A stretch of 64,000 bases of DNA from Enterococcus alcedinis (GTDB lineage: Bacteria > Bacillota > Bacilli > Lactobacillales > Enterococcaceae), in NCBI RefSeq assembly GCF_014635985.1, contig NZ_BMDT01000005.1, positions 1 to 64,000 of the forward strand, in the 5' to 3' direction. Under the pieces are notes generated by a model, which had not been told where the DNA came from, made no database searches, and worked only from the letters and a program-made list of their open reading frames with translations. The position numbers and the translations under genes are program-made. Within the stretch, counting starts at the first letter, position 1. The number at the start of each line of letters is the position of its first letter. This document shows, piece by piece, positions 46,386-55,733 of the stretch.

Positions 46386-47591
46386 TCACTCGATCATCCC
46401 TAATCGTTGTTTTAATTTCAAGATACGCTCCACTGATGCATTAAGAGCTTCCTCACTATAACTGCCATCTTGAACTGCTTGGATGACTCTGGGGATTTGA
46501 ACGGCATAGCTTGAAGAAAGAACTAAATCGTTTCCGGCTTTTAAAGCAGCCAGTCCAGCTTCTTCTTGGGAAATGAAATCAGCGAGTCCGACCATATCCA
46601 TGTCATCGGTCATGACCACGCCATCAAATCCAAGTTCGTTTCGGATCACGTCAATCACTTTGGGTGAAATCGAAGCCGGTGCATTTGGGTCAATACTTGT
46701 AATAATATTATGCGAAACTAAGATACTATCGACGCCGGCTTTAATGCCTGCTTTGAACGGTAGAAAATCATTTTGGCGTAATTCTTCGATTGGACGATCA
46801 TCACGTACGATTTCTACGTGAGAATCACGATTGTTACCATAACCCGGAAAATGTTTGAGGGTTGAAGCGACCTTTGTTTCGTTGAGACTTTCGACCACCG
46901 TTTCGACAAAAGTACTTGTCCCTTGGGCATCGAGACCAATCGTTCGGTCATAAATAAAGGCGCTTGGATCGGTTGCGACGTCAGCTACTGGAAACAATCC
47001 GAGTTGGATGCCGTAGTTCGTTAAAATCGCAGCTTTTTGTTTCGTATCGGCTGCGATACCTTCCCAACCGCTTTCTTGATAAACTTGTTGTGGTGATTGA
47101 AAAGGACTCGCAACAAGATTGGGATTACGACTAATTCGCGTAACGGTGCCCCCTTCTTCGTCCGCACCAATGAAAAGCGGAATCTCTTTGTCTGCTTGTA
47201 ATTGTTGAATTTTATTCGTTAAGCTCTCAGCTGTTTCATTTTCAAAATCAGTACCAAATAATAACCAGCCCCCCATATGGTACGTCTGACTATCAGCGAT
47301 TGCTGTTTCACCTGGATATCGCGCTAAAAAGAGTTGTCCGACTTTTTCTTCGATGCTCATTTGTTCGACACGCTTAACAATTGAATCGCTGGGATCGGTC
47401 GTTGATTGACTCGTTGAACTCGTTTCAGATGTTGTTTGGCTACTCGTACTCGTTTGGCTACTACTTGTTTCCGTACTTGTCGTTTCTGGCGTCGTCTCGT
47501 TCGTCCCTTGATTTTGTTGCCAAATAAAGAAGACCGAACCTGTGATGACGATTGCTAAGAGAATACCGAGTAACGCAATTGTTTTTTTCAT
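46386..47591 (-). CDS. Cell-surface glycoside hydrolase family 3 (beta-N-acetylhexosaminidase-like)
   Basis: ATG 47591 (MKKTIALLGILLAIVIT) follows AAAGGGG. The 401-residue product has an N-terminal membrane anchor or signal, a long S/T linker (about 25-65), and a NagZ-type GH3 barrel: EEKVGQLFLARYPG, GADEEGGTVTRI, LKHFPGYGNNRDSHVE (the D-x-H dyad region, with Tyr where most have His) and the nucleophile in GVVMTDDMDM. It likely trims GlcNAc-containing cell-wall fragments outside the cell. Its ribosome site is part of the folT terminator stem. Confidence 0.88.
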   Translation of the reverse strand: MKKTIALLGILLAIVITGSVFFIWQQNQGTNETTPETTSTETSSSQTSTSSQTTSETSSTSQSTTDPSDSIVKRVEQMSIEEKVGQLFLARYPGETAIADSQTYHMGGWLLFGTDFENETAESLTNKIQQLQADKEIPLFIGADEEGGTVTRISRNPNLVASPFQSPQQVYQESGWEGIAADTKQKAAILTNYGIQLGLFPVADVATDPSAFIYDRTIGLDAQGTSTFVETVVESLNETKVASTLKHFPGYGNNRDSHVEIVRDDRPIEELRQNDFLPFKAGIKAGVDSILVSHNIITSIDPNAPASISPKVIDVIRNELGFDGVVMTDDMDMVGLADFISQEEAGLAALKAGNDLVLSSSYAVQIPRVIQAVQDGSYSEEALNASVERILKLKQRLGMIE

Positions 47592-47597
47592 AATAAA

Positions 47598-47641
47598 AAA
47601 ACCCCTTTCCATCTCTTCTTTTCAGAGTACATGGAAAGGCG
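47598..47641 (-). terminator. Terminator of the folate transporter gene, overlapping the next ribosome site
   Basis: CGCCTTTCCAT pairs with ATGGAAAGGGG, followed by TTTTTTT. The 3' arm contains AAAGGGG, the ribosome site of the GH3 gene. Confidence 0.7.
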
Positions 47642-47656
47642 TTTCGTTGCAAGAAT

Positions 47657-48187
47657 TTAAAACGAATAACGGCTGCGTTTCATTAATTGTCTGACTGGTA
47701 TCATGCGGCCAACAAAATAAGTCAGCGCCGTTTGAATTGGTAGCATCAGGACAGCTTTTGTCAGTCTTGGCGCCCAAATAATCCAACTTGAAAGTGGCAC
47801 ATTATACATAATCGCTAACCAAATTGGCGTTAATATTAAACCAATAATGATGGTATTTGCGAGTGTACAAAACAGGGCATTTCTTAGTGTGACTTCTTTT
47901 TTGTAAAAGAAATAACCGTAAATCACACCGCCTAAAAAGGCATTCAACGTAAATCCTGGGAAGAAAGCGGCTTTCGCAAAGAGCGTCATGCCAATTAAAT
48001 CAGCAAGTACAGCACCAATGCCTGTCCAAAATGGACCAAACATCATTCCCATGACAATTTTGGGGACAAAATCAAACGAGATTTTGACAAATTGCCATTC
48101 AAAACCTAGGATTCGAGACAAGACGACCATTATAGCAATCAAAAGTCCCATCATGCTTATCATATAAGCATTCATTTTTTTGTTCAT
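47657..48187 (-). CDS. folT: ECF transporter S component for folate
   Basis: 176 residues with five to six TM helices and the FolT pattern (LSRILGFEWQFVKISFDFVPKIVMGMMFGPFWTGIGAVLADLIGM). The S component captures folate and works with a shared EcfAA'T module encoded elsewhere. The upstream leader matches the tetrahydrofolate riboswitch, which confirms the substrate. AGAGGAG is the ribosome site. Confidence 0.88.
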   Translation of the reverse strand: MNKKMNAYMISMMGLLIAIMVVLSRILGFEWQFVKISFDFVPKIVMGMMFGPFWTGIGAVLADLIGMTLFAKAAFFPGFTLNAFLGGVIYGYFFYKKEVTLRNALFCTLANTIIIGLILTPIWLAIMYNVPLSSWIIWAPRLTKAVLMLPIQTALTYFVGRMIPVRQLMKRSRYSF

Positions 48188-48221
48188 TGTGAAGCATCTC
48201 CTCTAAGAGTTGCAACATTCG

Positions 48222-48326
48222 ATTATGCAGCGAATGCGAAAACAAAACCGCGAACGACTTTCATCGTTCTTCGTCCAAAAACAACATTCCATTTTTTGAC
48301 ACTTGACGCTTCATTTTCTACTCTGT
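48222..48326 (-). promoter_or_regulatory. Tetrahydrofolate (THF) riboswitch
   Basis: On the minus strand the leader reads AGAGTAGA, GCGTCAAGTGTC, AATGGAATGTTG, GGACGAAG, TTCGCGGT and GCATTCGCT in order. These are the conserved blocks of the folT riboswitch class (GAGUAGA, GCGUUAAGUGU, AAUGGGAUGUCG, CGAAG, CGCGGU, GCAUCCGCU). It ends about 35 bases before folT, so control of ribosome access is likely. Confidence 0.8.
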
Positions 48327-48370
48327 TATTTATTTAGGTTTTTGACAACCTATGAGCTGAATATAACATA

Positions 48371-48417
48371 AATAAACTTTTTCAGCAACGAACATTCATT
48401 TTCTGAAAAAGTTTATT
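48371..48417 (-). terminator. Terminator of the niacin-type ECF gene
   Basis: AATAAACTTTTTCAG pairs perfectly with CTGAAAAAGTTTATT (15 bp). It lies just after the upstream S-component gene. Confidence 0.75.
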
Positions 48418-48428
48418 TGTTCGGATAG

Positions 48429-48995
48429 TTACGATAGTTCTAAGTCTTTGGCTTTTGATAAAATAGGGATATCAAAACCGCGTCCTAGCGTCTTCGCAAT
48501 GAAGTAGGCTATGTTGTAATCGACCATGCTGTGCACGACACCACCGACACCCATTAAGATAAATAGGAAGTAATAAATGTTACCATCTACTTGGAGTTGA
48601 CCACCAAATAAGAAGGCTACGACAACGATTAGTTCAACGACTGAATGCACAACAGCAATGATAAAACTAAAGAATTGAAACTTTTTCGGGCTTAACACAA
48701 TATCCGGATGTTTTTGTAAATAGTACGCTCCGATTAAAGCAAAGACAATATGTGACAAGGCACGTAACGTAATAATAAATGGTAAGCCGTTTAATAAAAA
48801 ACCGAACGTTGTACCGATTGCAACCGCTAGTGTTACAGGTACGGAAAAGAACATCGCAATAAATAATGGCACGTGACTCGCTAGTGTGAATGATGCGGGT
48901 CCAATCACAATTTTAGGCATAACCATTGGAATAATCACACCCATCGCGATTAGTAAGGCTGAGATAGTTAATTGACGGACTGAATTTTTTCTCAT
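48429..48995 (-). CDS. niaX: ECF transporter S component, probably niacin (NiaX-like)
   Basis: 188 residues, six hydrophobic segments, beginning RQLTISALLIAMGVIIPMVMPKIVIGPASFTLASHVPLFIA. The substrate is not fixed by the protein alone. The upstream promoter overlaps two GTGTCTTGACA-type sites like those of the niacin-responsive repressor NiaR, so niacin uptake is the best call. GAGGAGAG is the ribosome site. Alternative: another vitamin S-component. Confidence 0.72.
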   Translation of the reverse strand: MRKNSVRQLTISALLIAMGVIIPMVMPKIVIGPASFTLASHVPLFIAMFFSVPVTLAVAIGTTFGFLLNGLPFIITLRALSHIVFALIGAYYLQKHPDIVLSPKKFQFFSFIIAVVHSVVELIVVVAFLFGGQLQVDGNIYYFLFILMGVGGVVHSMVDYNIAYFIAKTLGRGFDIPILSKAKDLELS

Positions 48996-49012
48996 TTTTT
49001 TCTCTCCTCAGT

Positions 49013-49076
49013 AAGTGTCAAGACACTTCTATTTGATTGTAGTGTAACTTTTTACACCCCACCTGTCAAGACACCT
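49013..49076 (-). promoter_or_regulatory. Promoter with two NiaR-like operators
   Basis: On the minus strand AGGTGTCTTGACAGGTG (49060-49076) contains the -35 TTGACA (49064-49069). After 17 bases comes TACACT (49041-49046). A second palindrome AAGTGTC-TT-GACACTT lies at 49013-49028, between promoter and gene. The sites bracket the transcription start, as expected for repression. Confidence 0.65.
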
Positions 49077-49084
49077 GGCTGAAA

Positions 49085-49280
49085 ATTTTCTTGAAAGTTC
49101 GCAAATATATTAAGTACTCGTCGAAGTGTTTTCAATCGACCGTACGTACAGGGAATGCTACGCTATTAGTATCAAGGGTTTACCCGTACCTATTCCGATG
49201 ACACTATAAGAGATGACTCTTCAAGTGCTTGGTTTTCAAGAGTGACTTGTTGGAATCGGACTATTGGCAAAACCTGATAA
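49085..49280. ncRNA. Unassigned structured intergenic region, possible small RNA
   Basis: No ORF fits. Nested complementary pairs occur: GGAAT/ATTCC around TACG/CGTA and GGGTTTACCC (about 49152-49199), then CCGAT/ATCGG enclosing ACTCTT/AAGAGT (about 49196-49262). A terminator hairpin at 49282-49322 has T-rich 3' flanks on both strands. A plus-strand RNA from about 49110 to 49325 would be convergent with the metal transporter gene. No known family is recognised and promoter signals are weak. Confidence 0.35.
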
Positions 49281-49281
49281 A

Positions 49282-49322
49282 AAGACGAACCCTTCTTCTT
49301 AAATTAGAAGATTGATTCGTCT
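49282..49322. terminator. Terminator of the metal transporter operon
   Basis: AGACGAA pairs with TTCGTCT, with an inner TCTTCT/AGAAGA. T-runs follow on both strands. Confidence 0.7.
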
Positions 49323-49330
49323 TTGTCGTT

Positions 49331-51091
49331 TTATTCTTGTGATAACCCTTGAACAATTTGATCGATATTCCATTCCATCATGCCGTAATAACTATCACCT
49401 GCTGTTCCAGGTTCTGATATCGAATCGGTAAAAATTGTGCTATAAATTGGAATACCCGTTTCTTTTGAGACACTTTGCATTGGTTTCGGATTCATACTGC
49501 TCTCCAGAAATAATGCCGGCACTTCCGATTCTCGTAGTTGATCAATTAATGTTTTTAATTGTTCCGGTGTGCCCTCTTCTTCAGTATTGATTTCCCAAAT
49601 GTATGACGACGGGATGTCGTATGCTTTTGAGAAATACTTAAAACTGCCTTCACTTGTGACAATGCGTTTTTGATTGTCTGGTATTTCGGCAATTCGTTGA
49701 ACACTTTCTTCATGTAATGTTTTTAATTTTTGTAAGTATTCCTCGGCATTCTGCTTATAAAACCCTTGATTTTCTGGGTCTTTTTGACTCAATTTTTCAG
49801 TAATTGTCTCAACATATAACATGCCATTGGCGACACTTAACCACGCATGCGGGTCTTCTTTTCCTTGATTATTACTGCCTTCAAGATACAACGGTTCGAC
49901 TTTTTCACTAACAGCAAAGTAATCTTCGTTTGGTTTCTTATTGGCATTGTTCATCAGTTTTTCAAACCAAGCATTGCCTCCTGTTTCAAGATTCAATCCA
50001 TTGTAAAAGACAATATCGGCATTCGTTGCTTGTCGAATGTCTTCTGGTAAGACTTCGTGGTCATGCGGGTCTTTGCCAATTGGCACAATGCTATGAATCG
50101 CAACTTTCTCCTGTCCGACTTCTTTGATCATATCGGCTAAAATGGCGTTGGTCGTGACGACTTTCAGTTGGTTTTGATTGATAACAGGTTGCGTCGATTG
50201 ATGATAGAGCTGTATGCCTATACCAATCAGTGCAACTGTCGCTAGTGCTTTGATCATCCCTTTTTTACCGTGCTTTTGACGTTGTTGTGGTGAAAGGAAG
50301 AATCCAATCACAAACATCGCTGCTGCGGTTAAGACGATGCTTGAACCGGCTGCAATATTGAAGCTGTAACCGATAAATAAGCCTATTACGGAAGATAAAC
50401 CGCCTAAAAAGGACGAAAGCATCAACATGCGGCTTAAGCGTTTGGTGTATAAAAAGGCCGTCGCAGCGGGTGTTACAAGCATCGCCACAACCAACACAGT
50501 ACCGACACTTTGCATTGCAGTCACCGATACAAGTGTTAATAAAAGCATGAGTAAATAGTGGTAGGCTTGAACATTCATCCCAAAAGCTTTCGCCATCATC
50601 GGATCAAACGAAGTAATCAGTAATGGTCGAAAGAATAGGATAATTACTCCGATAACTAACACCGAAATTCCAATCGTTAACCATTTGTCCGAGTTTTGTA
50701 CGGCTAAGACATTCCCGAATAAGATATGGAATAAGTCAGTTGAACTATTAGCGACACCGATTAAAATTACCCCTAGCGCTAAAAACGAGCTAAACGTAAT
50801 CCCGATGGCCGTATCACTTTTGACGACACTATGATTCGATATATAAGTAATTAAAATCGATGCTAAAATTCCAAAAACAATCGCACCAATAAAAAAATTG
50901 ATGCCCAGAATATACGATAAGGCGACACCAGGTAACACCGCATGTGAAATCGCATCGCCCATTAGTGACATGCCGCGTAGAATAATAAAACAACCAATTG
51001 CCCCTGCGACAATTCCAATTGCAACCGATGTGACTAAGGCATTTTGTAAAAACTGGTATTCCGTTAGTCCTTCAAAAAATGCTTGTATCAT
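49331..51091 (-). CDS. Fused Mn/Zn ABC permease and solute-binding protein
   Basis: 586 residues in one frame. Residues 1-270 are a complete ABC-3 family permease of the MntB/TroC/ZnuB type (FIILRGMSLMGDAISHAVLPG near 35; eight to nine TM helices). A TM helix at about 280-295 replaces the signal/lipobox. Residues 305-586 form a full cluster A-I (PsaA/TroA-like) binding protein with the four metal ligands: H343 (DPHDHE), H415 (DPHAWL), E481 (SEGSFKYFSKAYD) and D556 (IFTDSIS). H-H-E-D is the manganese-type set. The two parts are separate genes in most bacteria. The ATPase gene ends one base upstream; GGGGGGAG is the ribosome site. Confidence 0.9.
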   Translation of the reverse strand: MIQAFFEGLTEYQFLQNALVTSVAIGIVAGAIGCFIILRGMSLMGDAISHAVLPGVALSYILGINFFIGAIVFGILASILITYISNHSVVKSDTAIGITFSSFLALGVILIGVANSSTDLFHILFGNVLAVQNSDKWLTIGISVLVIGVIILFFRPLLITSFDPMMAKAFGMNVQAYHYLLMLLLTLVSVTAMQSVGTVLVVAMLVTPAATAFLYTKRLSRMLMLSSFLGGLSSVIGLFIGYSFNIAAGSSIVLTAAAMFVIGFFLSPQQRQKHGKKGMIKALATVALIGIGIQLYHQSTQPVINQNQLKVVTTNAILADMIKEVGQEKVAIHSIVPIGKDPHDHEVLPEDIRQATNADIVFYNGLNLETGGNAWFEKLMNNANKKPNEDYFAVSEKVEPLYLEGSNNQGKEDPHAWLSVANGMLYVETITEKLSQKDPENQGFYKQNAEEYLQKLKTLHEESVQRIAEIPDNQKRIVTSEGSFKYFSKAYDIPSSYIWEINTEEEGTPEQLKTLIDQLRESEVPALFLESSMNPKPMQSVSKETGIPIYSTIFTDSISEPGTAGDSYYGMMEWNIDQIVQGLSQE

Positions 51092-51814
51092 TTACGCTCC
51101 CCCCAATACAACGAGTTGTTCGCCAAATGCTTTGGCTAAGATATCGGGCTTAAAGACCTCATTTGTTTTACCAAAAGCAATCAACTCCCGATTCATTAAA
51201 AGTAATTGATCAAAATAAACCGCCACTTTACTTAAATCATGATGCACGATAAAGATATATTTCCCAGCTTGTTTCATCTGGTGTAACAAATGCATAATAA
51301 TCTCCTCGCTGACCACATCAATCCCGACAAACGGTTCATCTAAAAAGATAAACTTGGCTTCTTGTACCAATGTTCGAGCGATTAGGACACGTTGGAATTG
51401 CCCACCTGATAATTCTCCAATTTGGTTCATCTTAAAGGCTAACATGTCGACTGCTGCAAGTGCTTCATCGACTTTATCCCAATCTTTTTTCGTTAGTCGT
51501 TGATAGAATTTTTTATTTGGATACAGCCCTAACGAGACACATTCAGCGACCGTAATTGGAAACGTGTAATCAACGACACTTTTTTGCTCAACATAAGCAA
51601 TCTCTTTTTGAAATTTTTTTAATTTTTGTTGATTGAACGTCATTTCTCCTTGATGAGCGATTAAATTTAACATCGCCTTTAATAGCGTCGATTTACCAGC
51701 ACCATTTGGTCCGATAATACCAATAATTCCTGGCTGATCAACCTGGAAAGAAACATGATCAATCGCTAATTGTTTTCCTGTGTAACTCACAGTCATTTGC
51801 TTCACTTCTAACAT
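51092..51814 (-). CDS. Mn/Zn ABC transporter ATPase
   Basis: 240 residues with Walker A GPNGAGKSTLL, Q-loop VEQKS, signature LSGGQFQR, Walker B FIFLDEPF and H-loop VHHD, all canonical. It belongs to the MntA/ZnuC/PsaB branch. It is first in a two-gene operon with the fused permease-binding protein and is controlled by the MntR-like operator upstream. It powers metal import. Confidence 0.92.
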   Translation of the reverse strand: MLEVKQMTVSYTGKQLAIDHVSFQVDQPGIIGIIGPNGAGKSTLLKAMLNLIAHQGEMTFNQQKLKKFQKEIAYVEQKSVVDYTFPITVAECVSLGLYPNKKFYQRLTKKDWDKVDEALAAVDMLAFKMNQIGELSGGQFQRVLIARTLVQEAKFIFLDEPFVGIDVVSEEIIMHLLHQMKQAGKYIFIVHHDLSKVAVYFDQLLLMNRELIAFGKTNEVFKPDILAKAFGEQLVVLGGA

Positions 51815-51837
51815 ATTCGTTCCCCCTTATTTAATAA

Positions 51838-51853
51838 TTTAGGCAACCCTAAA
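51838..51853 (-). promoter_or_regulatory. MntR/DtxR-type operator
   Basis: TTTAGG-GTTG-CCTAAA on the minus strand is a perfect inverted repeat of the DtxR/MntR/EfaR kind. It lies just downstream of a TAGAAT -10 (51859-51864) and 24 bases before the ATPase gene, where bound repressor would block transcription when metal is plentiful. Confidence 0.7.
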
Positions 51854-51926
51854 ACTTTATTCTATCTTAAGCTTAATTTGTAGAAACTGCAACTGTTTTC
51901 TTTTTTTATTTATTTGCAAACAAAAA

Positions 51927-51972
51927 AACCATTTATCTCAAATGAACGGATTCAGCCGAGTTAAATGGTTTT
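51927..51972 (-). terminator. Terminator of the tatD-rnmV-rsmA group
   Basis: AAACCATTTA pairs with TAAATGGTTT; on the minus strand it is followed by seven T. It lies just after rsmA. Confidence 0.8.
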
Positions 51973-51990
51973 TGATTCATTTTAATTGAT

Positions 51991-53437
<1,447 letters not shown>

Positions 53438-53438
<1 letters not shown>

Positions 53439-54205
53439 TATACTAACCGAAACAATTCATGGGCATTTTTACTCGTTTGATGAGCCATTTCTTCAAAGGA
53501 AACTTCACGTAATTCGGCTAATTTCTCAACCACAAATCGCGTGTAGCCTGGTTCATTACGTTTGCCTCGATAAGGAACCGGCGCTAAGTATGGTGCGTCC
53601 GTTTCAACTAGCAAGCGATTGGCTGGGACGACTTTTGCTGCTGCTTGAACTTCTAAGGCCTTTTTAAAGGTTAACACACCACTAAAAGAGATGTGCATAC
53701 CTAAATCTAAAAAGCGTTTCGCCCACTCTTCGTCACCACTGAAACTATGCATAATCCCACCGACTTTATGAATGTGATTGTCTTTTAGCAATTTGTACGT
53801 ATCTTCAATCGCATCGCGCATATGAATACTCACTGGTAAATTCATTTCTTTAGCAATCGCCATTTGACGCTCAAAAACTTTGGCTTGAACTTCTTTGGGA
53901 TCGTTCATCCAATAATAATCTAAACCAATCTCACCCAGTGCGACAACTTTGGGTAACGTTAATTGTTCTTGCAAATGACGCTCAATATCAGATGTATAGC
54001 TGCCGGCTTCTGTGGGATGCCAACCAATAATACTATAGATGAATTCATATTCACGACTCAAGGCCAATGACTTTTCAATCGTCGGGGTATCAAAACCAAC
54101 AACAGCCATTTCAGAAACTCCGAACGCTTGAGCACGTTGAATCACTTCAGGAATATCTGTTTCAAATTGTTCTGCATTTAAATGGGTATGTGAATCAAAA
54201 ATCAT
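53438..54205 (-). CDS. tatD: TatD-family metal-dependent deoxyribonuclease
   Basis: 255 residues with the TatD metal ligands in order: FDSHTHLN (H6, H8), [11 protein letters not shown] (E near 92), [18 protein letters not shown] and [10 protein letters not shown] (D near 204). It acts as a 3' exonuclease on DNA/RNA. GGAGGAG is 6 bases upstream of the ATG. It is first gene of the tatD-rnmV-rsmA unit. Confidence 0.94.
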
Positions 54206-54391
54206 GCGTTACTCCTCCTCGTTCTCCAATATACAATAGCACATTTTCAATGATTCTGAAATGAAAAGCCTCCAATTTTTCATTAATTTTCATTTGAAAA
54301 TTTTACCTCATGTTCGATTGCTTTTTTAGCTATTATCCACTATCCTTAGAGGTAGTTAGTATAAAATTCGTATCTTAAAAGGAGCCAATAC

Positions 54392-55237
54392 ATGCCAAAC
54401 ACTATTTACCTGCTTATTTTTGGAATGAGTTTACTTTTATTCTATTGGTTTTTCTTGAAACCAAAGAAAGCCAAAGAAGTTCACTATTTAATTCACAAGG
54501 ATAAACATCAGGTACTAGACATTTCGAACGCTTATGATTTATACGAAGATCCCAAAACCATACTTGTGGCTCATTTTAGTGACACTCATTTTCGTAGTGG
54601 ACATGCGCCAAAAAAGTTAAACCCATTAATTCGCTCTACCATGGCTAGAAAGCCAGATATAATTGTCTTTACAGGTGATTTGTTAGCTAATTATGAACAT
54701 TGGCCACATCAATTAACGCCTACACTCGTTGATAAATTAAAGCACTTAAAGGCGCCATTCGGCAAGTTTGCGGTTCTCGGTAATCAAGATTATGCCGGTG
54801 CAGGTCAATATTTTGTACAAGAAGTGTTGAAAGAAGCTGACTTTACTCCATTGGTCAATGAAAGTCTCTTTACCAATAAAGAAGACACTTCCATCCATAT
54901 TGTTGGAATGGACGACACGATTTTAGGAAATCCAATGTTTGATTTTGAAAAGAAAATTGCTAATTGGCACTTATTACTCGTTCATGAAGCCGATCCTGTA
55001 GAAAAAGTAAAATCATTGCTTGATTTCGATCTTGTTCTAACCGGCCATCCGTTCAAAAAAAAGGCGTTCAAAAAAAATCAAAAGCCACCTAAGTTCATAA
55101 ACGGCTTGTATCAATTAGGTAGTAAAACGTTGCTTTCAATTTTCCCTCATTACGAAACAGGCAAAATTTTATTGAAAACGCCTACGATTTATTATTATCA
55201 CTTAGTTAAAGATTCCAAAGAAAAAACAACCACTTAA
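54392..55237 (+). CDS. Membrane-anchored metallophosphoesterase, diverged C-terminus
   Basis: 281 residues with an N-terminal TM helix, then a calcineurin-like core: VAHFSDTHF (D, H), IIVFTGDLL, AVLGNQDY (GNxD) and LLVHEAD. The usual closing motif GHxHGGQ is replaced by LTGHPFKKKAFKK, so one metal-site histidine is missing and activity may be altered. Start ATG follows AAAAGGAG. Relatives (YkuE-like) act on lipid-linked phosphates such as UDP-diacylglucosamine; that function is not proven here. Confidence 0.78.
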   Translation: MPNTIYLLIFGMSLLLFYWFFLKPKKAKEVHYLIHKDKHQVLDISNAYDLYEDPKTILVAHFSDTHFRSGHAPKKLNPLIRSTMARKPDIIVFTGDLLANYEHWPHQLTPTLVDKLKHLKAPFGKFAVLGNQDYAGAGQYFVQEVLKEADFTPLVNESLFTNKEDTSIHIVGMDDTILGNPMFDFEKKIANWHLLLVHEADPVEKVKSLLDFDLVLTGHPFKKKAFKKNQKPPKFINGLYQLGSKTLLSIFPHYETGKILLKTPTIYYYHLVKDSKEKTTT

Positions 55238-55272
55238 CTCGTCGCAAACGACAAGAAAAGTGGTTGTTTTTT
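55227..55272 (+). terminator. Terminator of the metallophosphoesterase gene
   Basis: ACAACCACTT pairs with AAGTGGTTGT followed by TTTTTAATTTTTT. The 5' arm overlaps the last codons and the stop. Confidence 0.8.
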
Positions 55273-55298
55273 AATTTTTTAAAGAAAGCTAGAGCCAG

Positions 55299-55485
55299 AC
55301 TTTCTTCCTAGATGCTAGTTTATTTATCGTAGTTAAATGATTGATTGATAGCTTCTAGATGAAAACAGTATAAATAAAACAGGAGCTGCGGAGATAAGTA
55401 GTCACTCGAATAAAATCAAAAAACGATTTTTTTTCGAATGCCTTCTTATCTCTTGCTCCTAAACGTTTGATTTATAGCCTCTAGA
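55299..55485. repeat. Intergenic repeat, copy 1
   Basis: About 186 bp, nearly identical to 55550-55733. It contains an imperfect long hairpin in which AGGAGC..GAGATAAG pairs with CTTATCTC..GCTCCT around AT-rich loops (55381-55460). It differs from copy 2 by a few substitutions and a 2-3-base change in the T-run. A further half unit precedes it at about 55283. Confidence 0.8.
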
Positions 55486-55549
55486 TGAAAACGGCATGAA
55501 TAAATCAGCTGATCAGAAATAAGCCGATCTGGGAAAAAGTGAAGAGCAC
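55486..55549. repeat. Spacer module of the intergenic repeat, separate hairpin
   Basis: It begins with the same module as the units (TGAAAACGGCATGAATAAA) and then holds AATAAGCCGATCTGGGAA, which pairs with TTCCCAGATGCTTGCTTATT at the start of copy 2. It is thus a variant of the same palindromic element. Confidence 0.6.
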
Positions 55550-55733
55550 ACTTTCTTCCCAGATGCTTGCTTATTTATCGTAGTTAAATGATTGATTGAT
55601 AGCCTCTAGACGAAAACGGTATAAATAAAACAGGAGCTGCGGAGATAAGTAGTCACTCGAATAAAATCAAAAAACGATTTTTTCGAATGCCTTCTTATCT
55701 CTTGCTCCTAAACGTTTGATTTATGCCTCTAGA
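55550..55733. repeat. Intergenic repeat, copy 2, overlapping a stop codon
   Basis: Same sequence as copy 1 with period about 250 bp. Its last bases (CCTCTAGA) include the TAG stop of the GH38 gene at 55729-55731, so the element has joined the gene's 3' end exactly. Confidence 0.8.

Noticed and set aside
49130-49180. Resemblance of GATACTAATAG plus GGTCGA on the minus strand to the 3' end of 23S rRNA
   Set aside because: Only about 11 bases agree, the surrounding sequence does not follow rRNA, and no 5S gene is near.
55299-55733. CRISPR array
   Set aside because: Unit length of about 185 bp, few copies and internal palindromes do not fit repeats and spacers; no cas genes are nearby.
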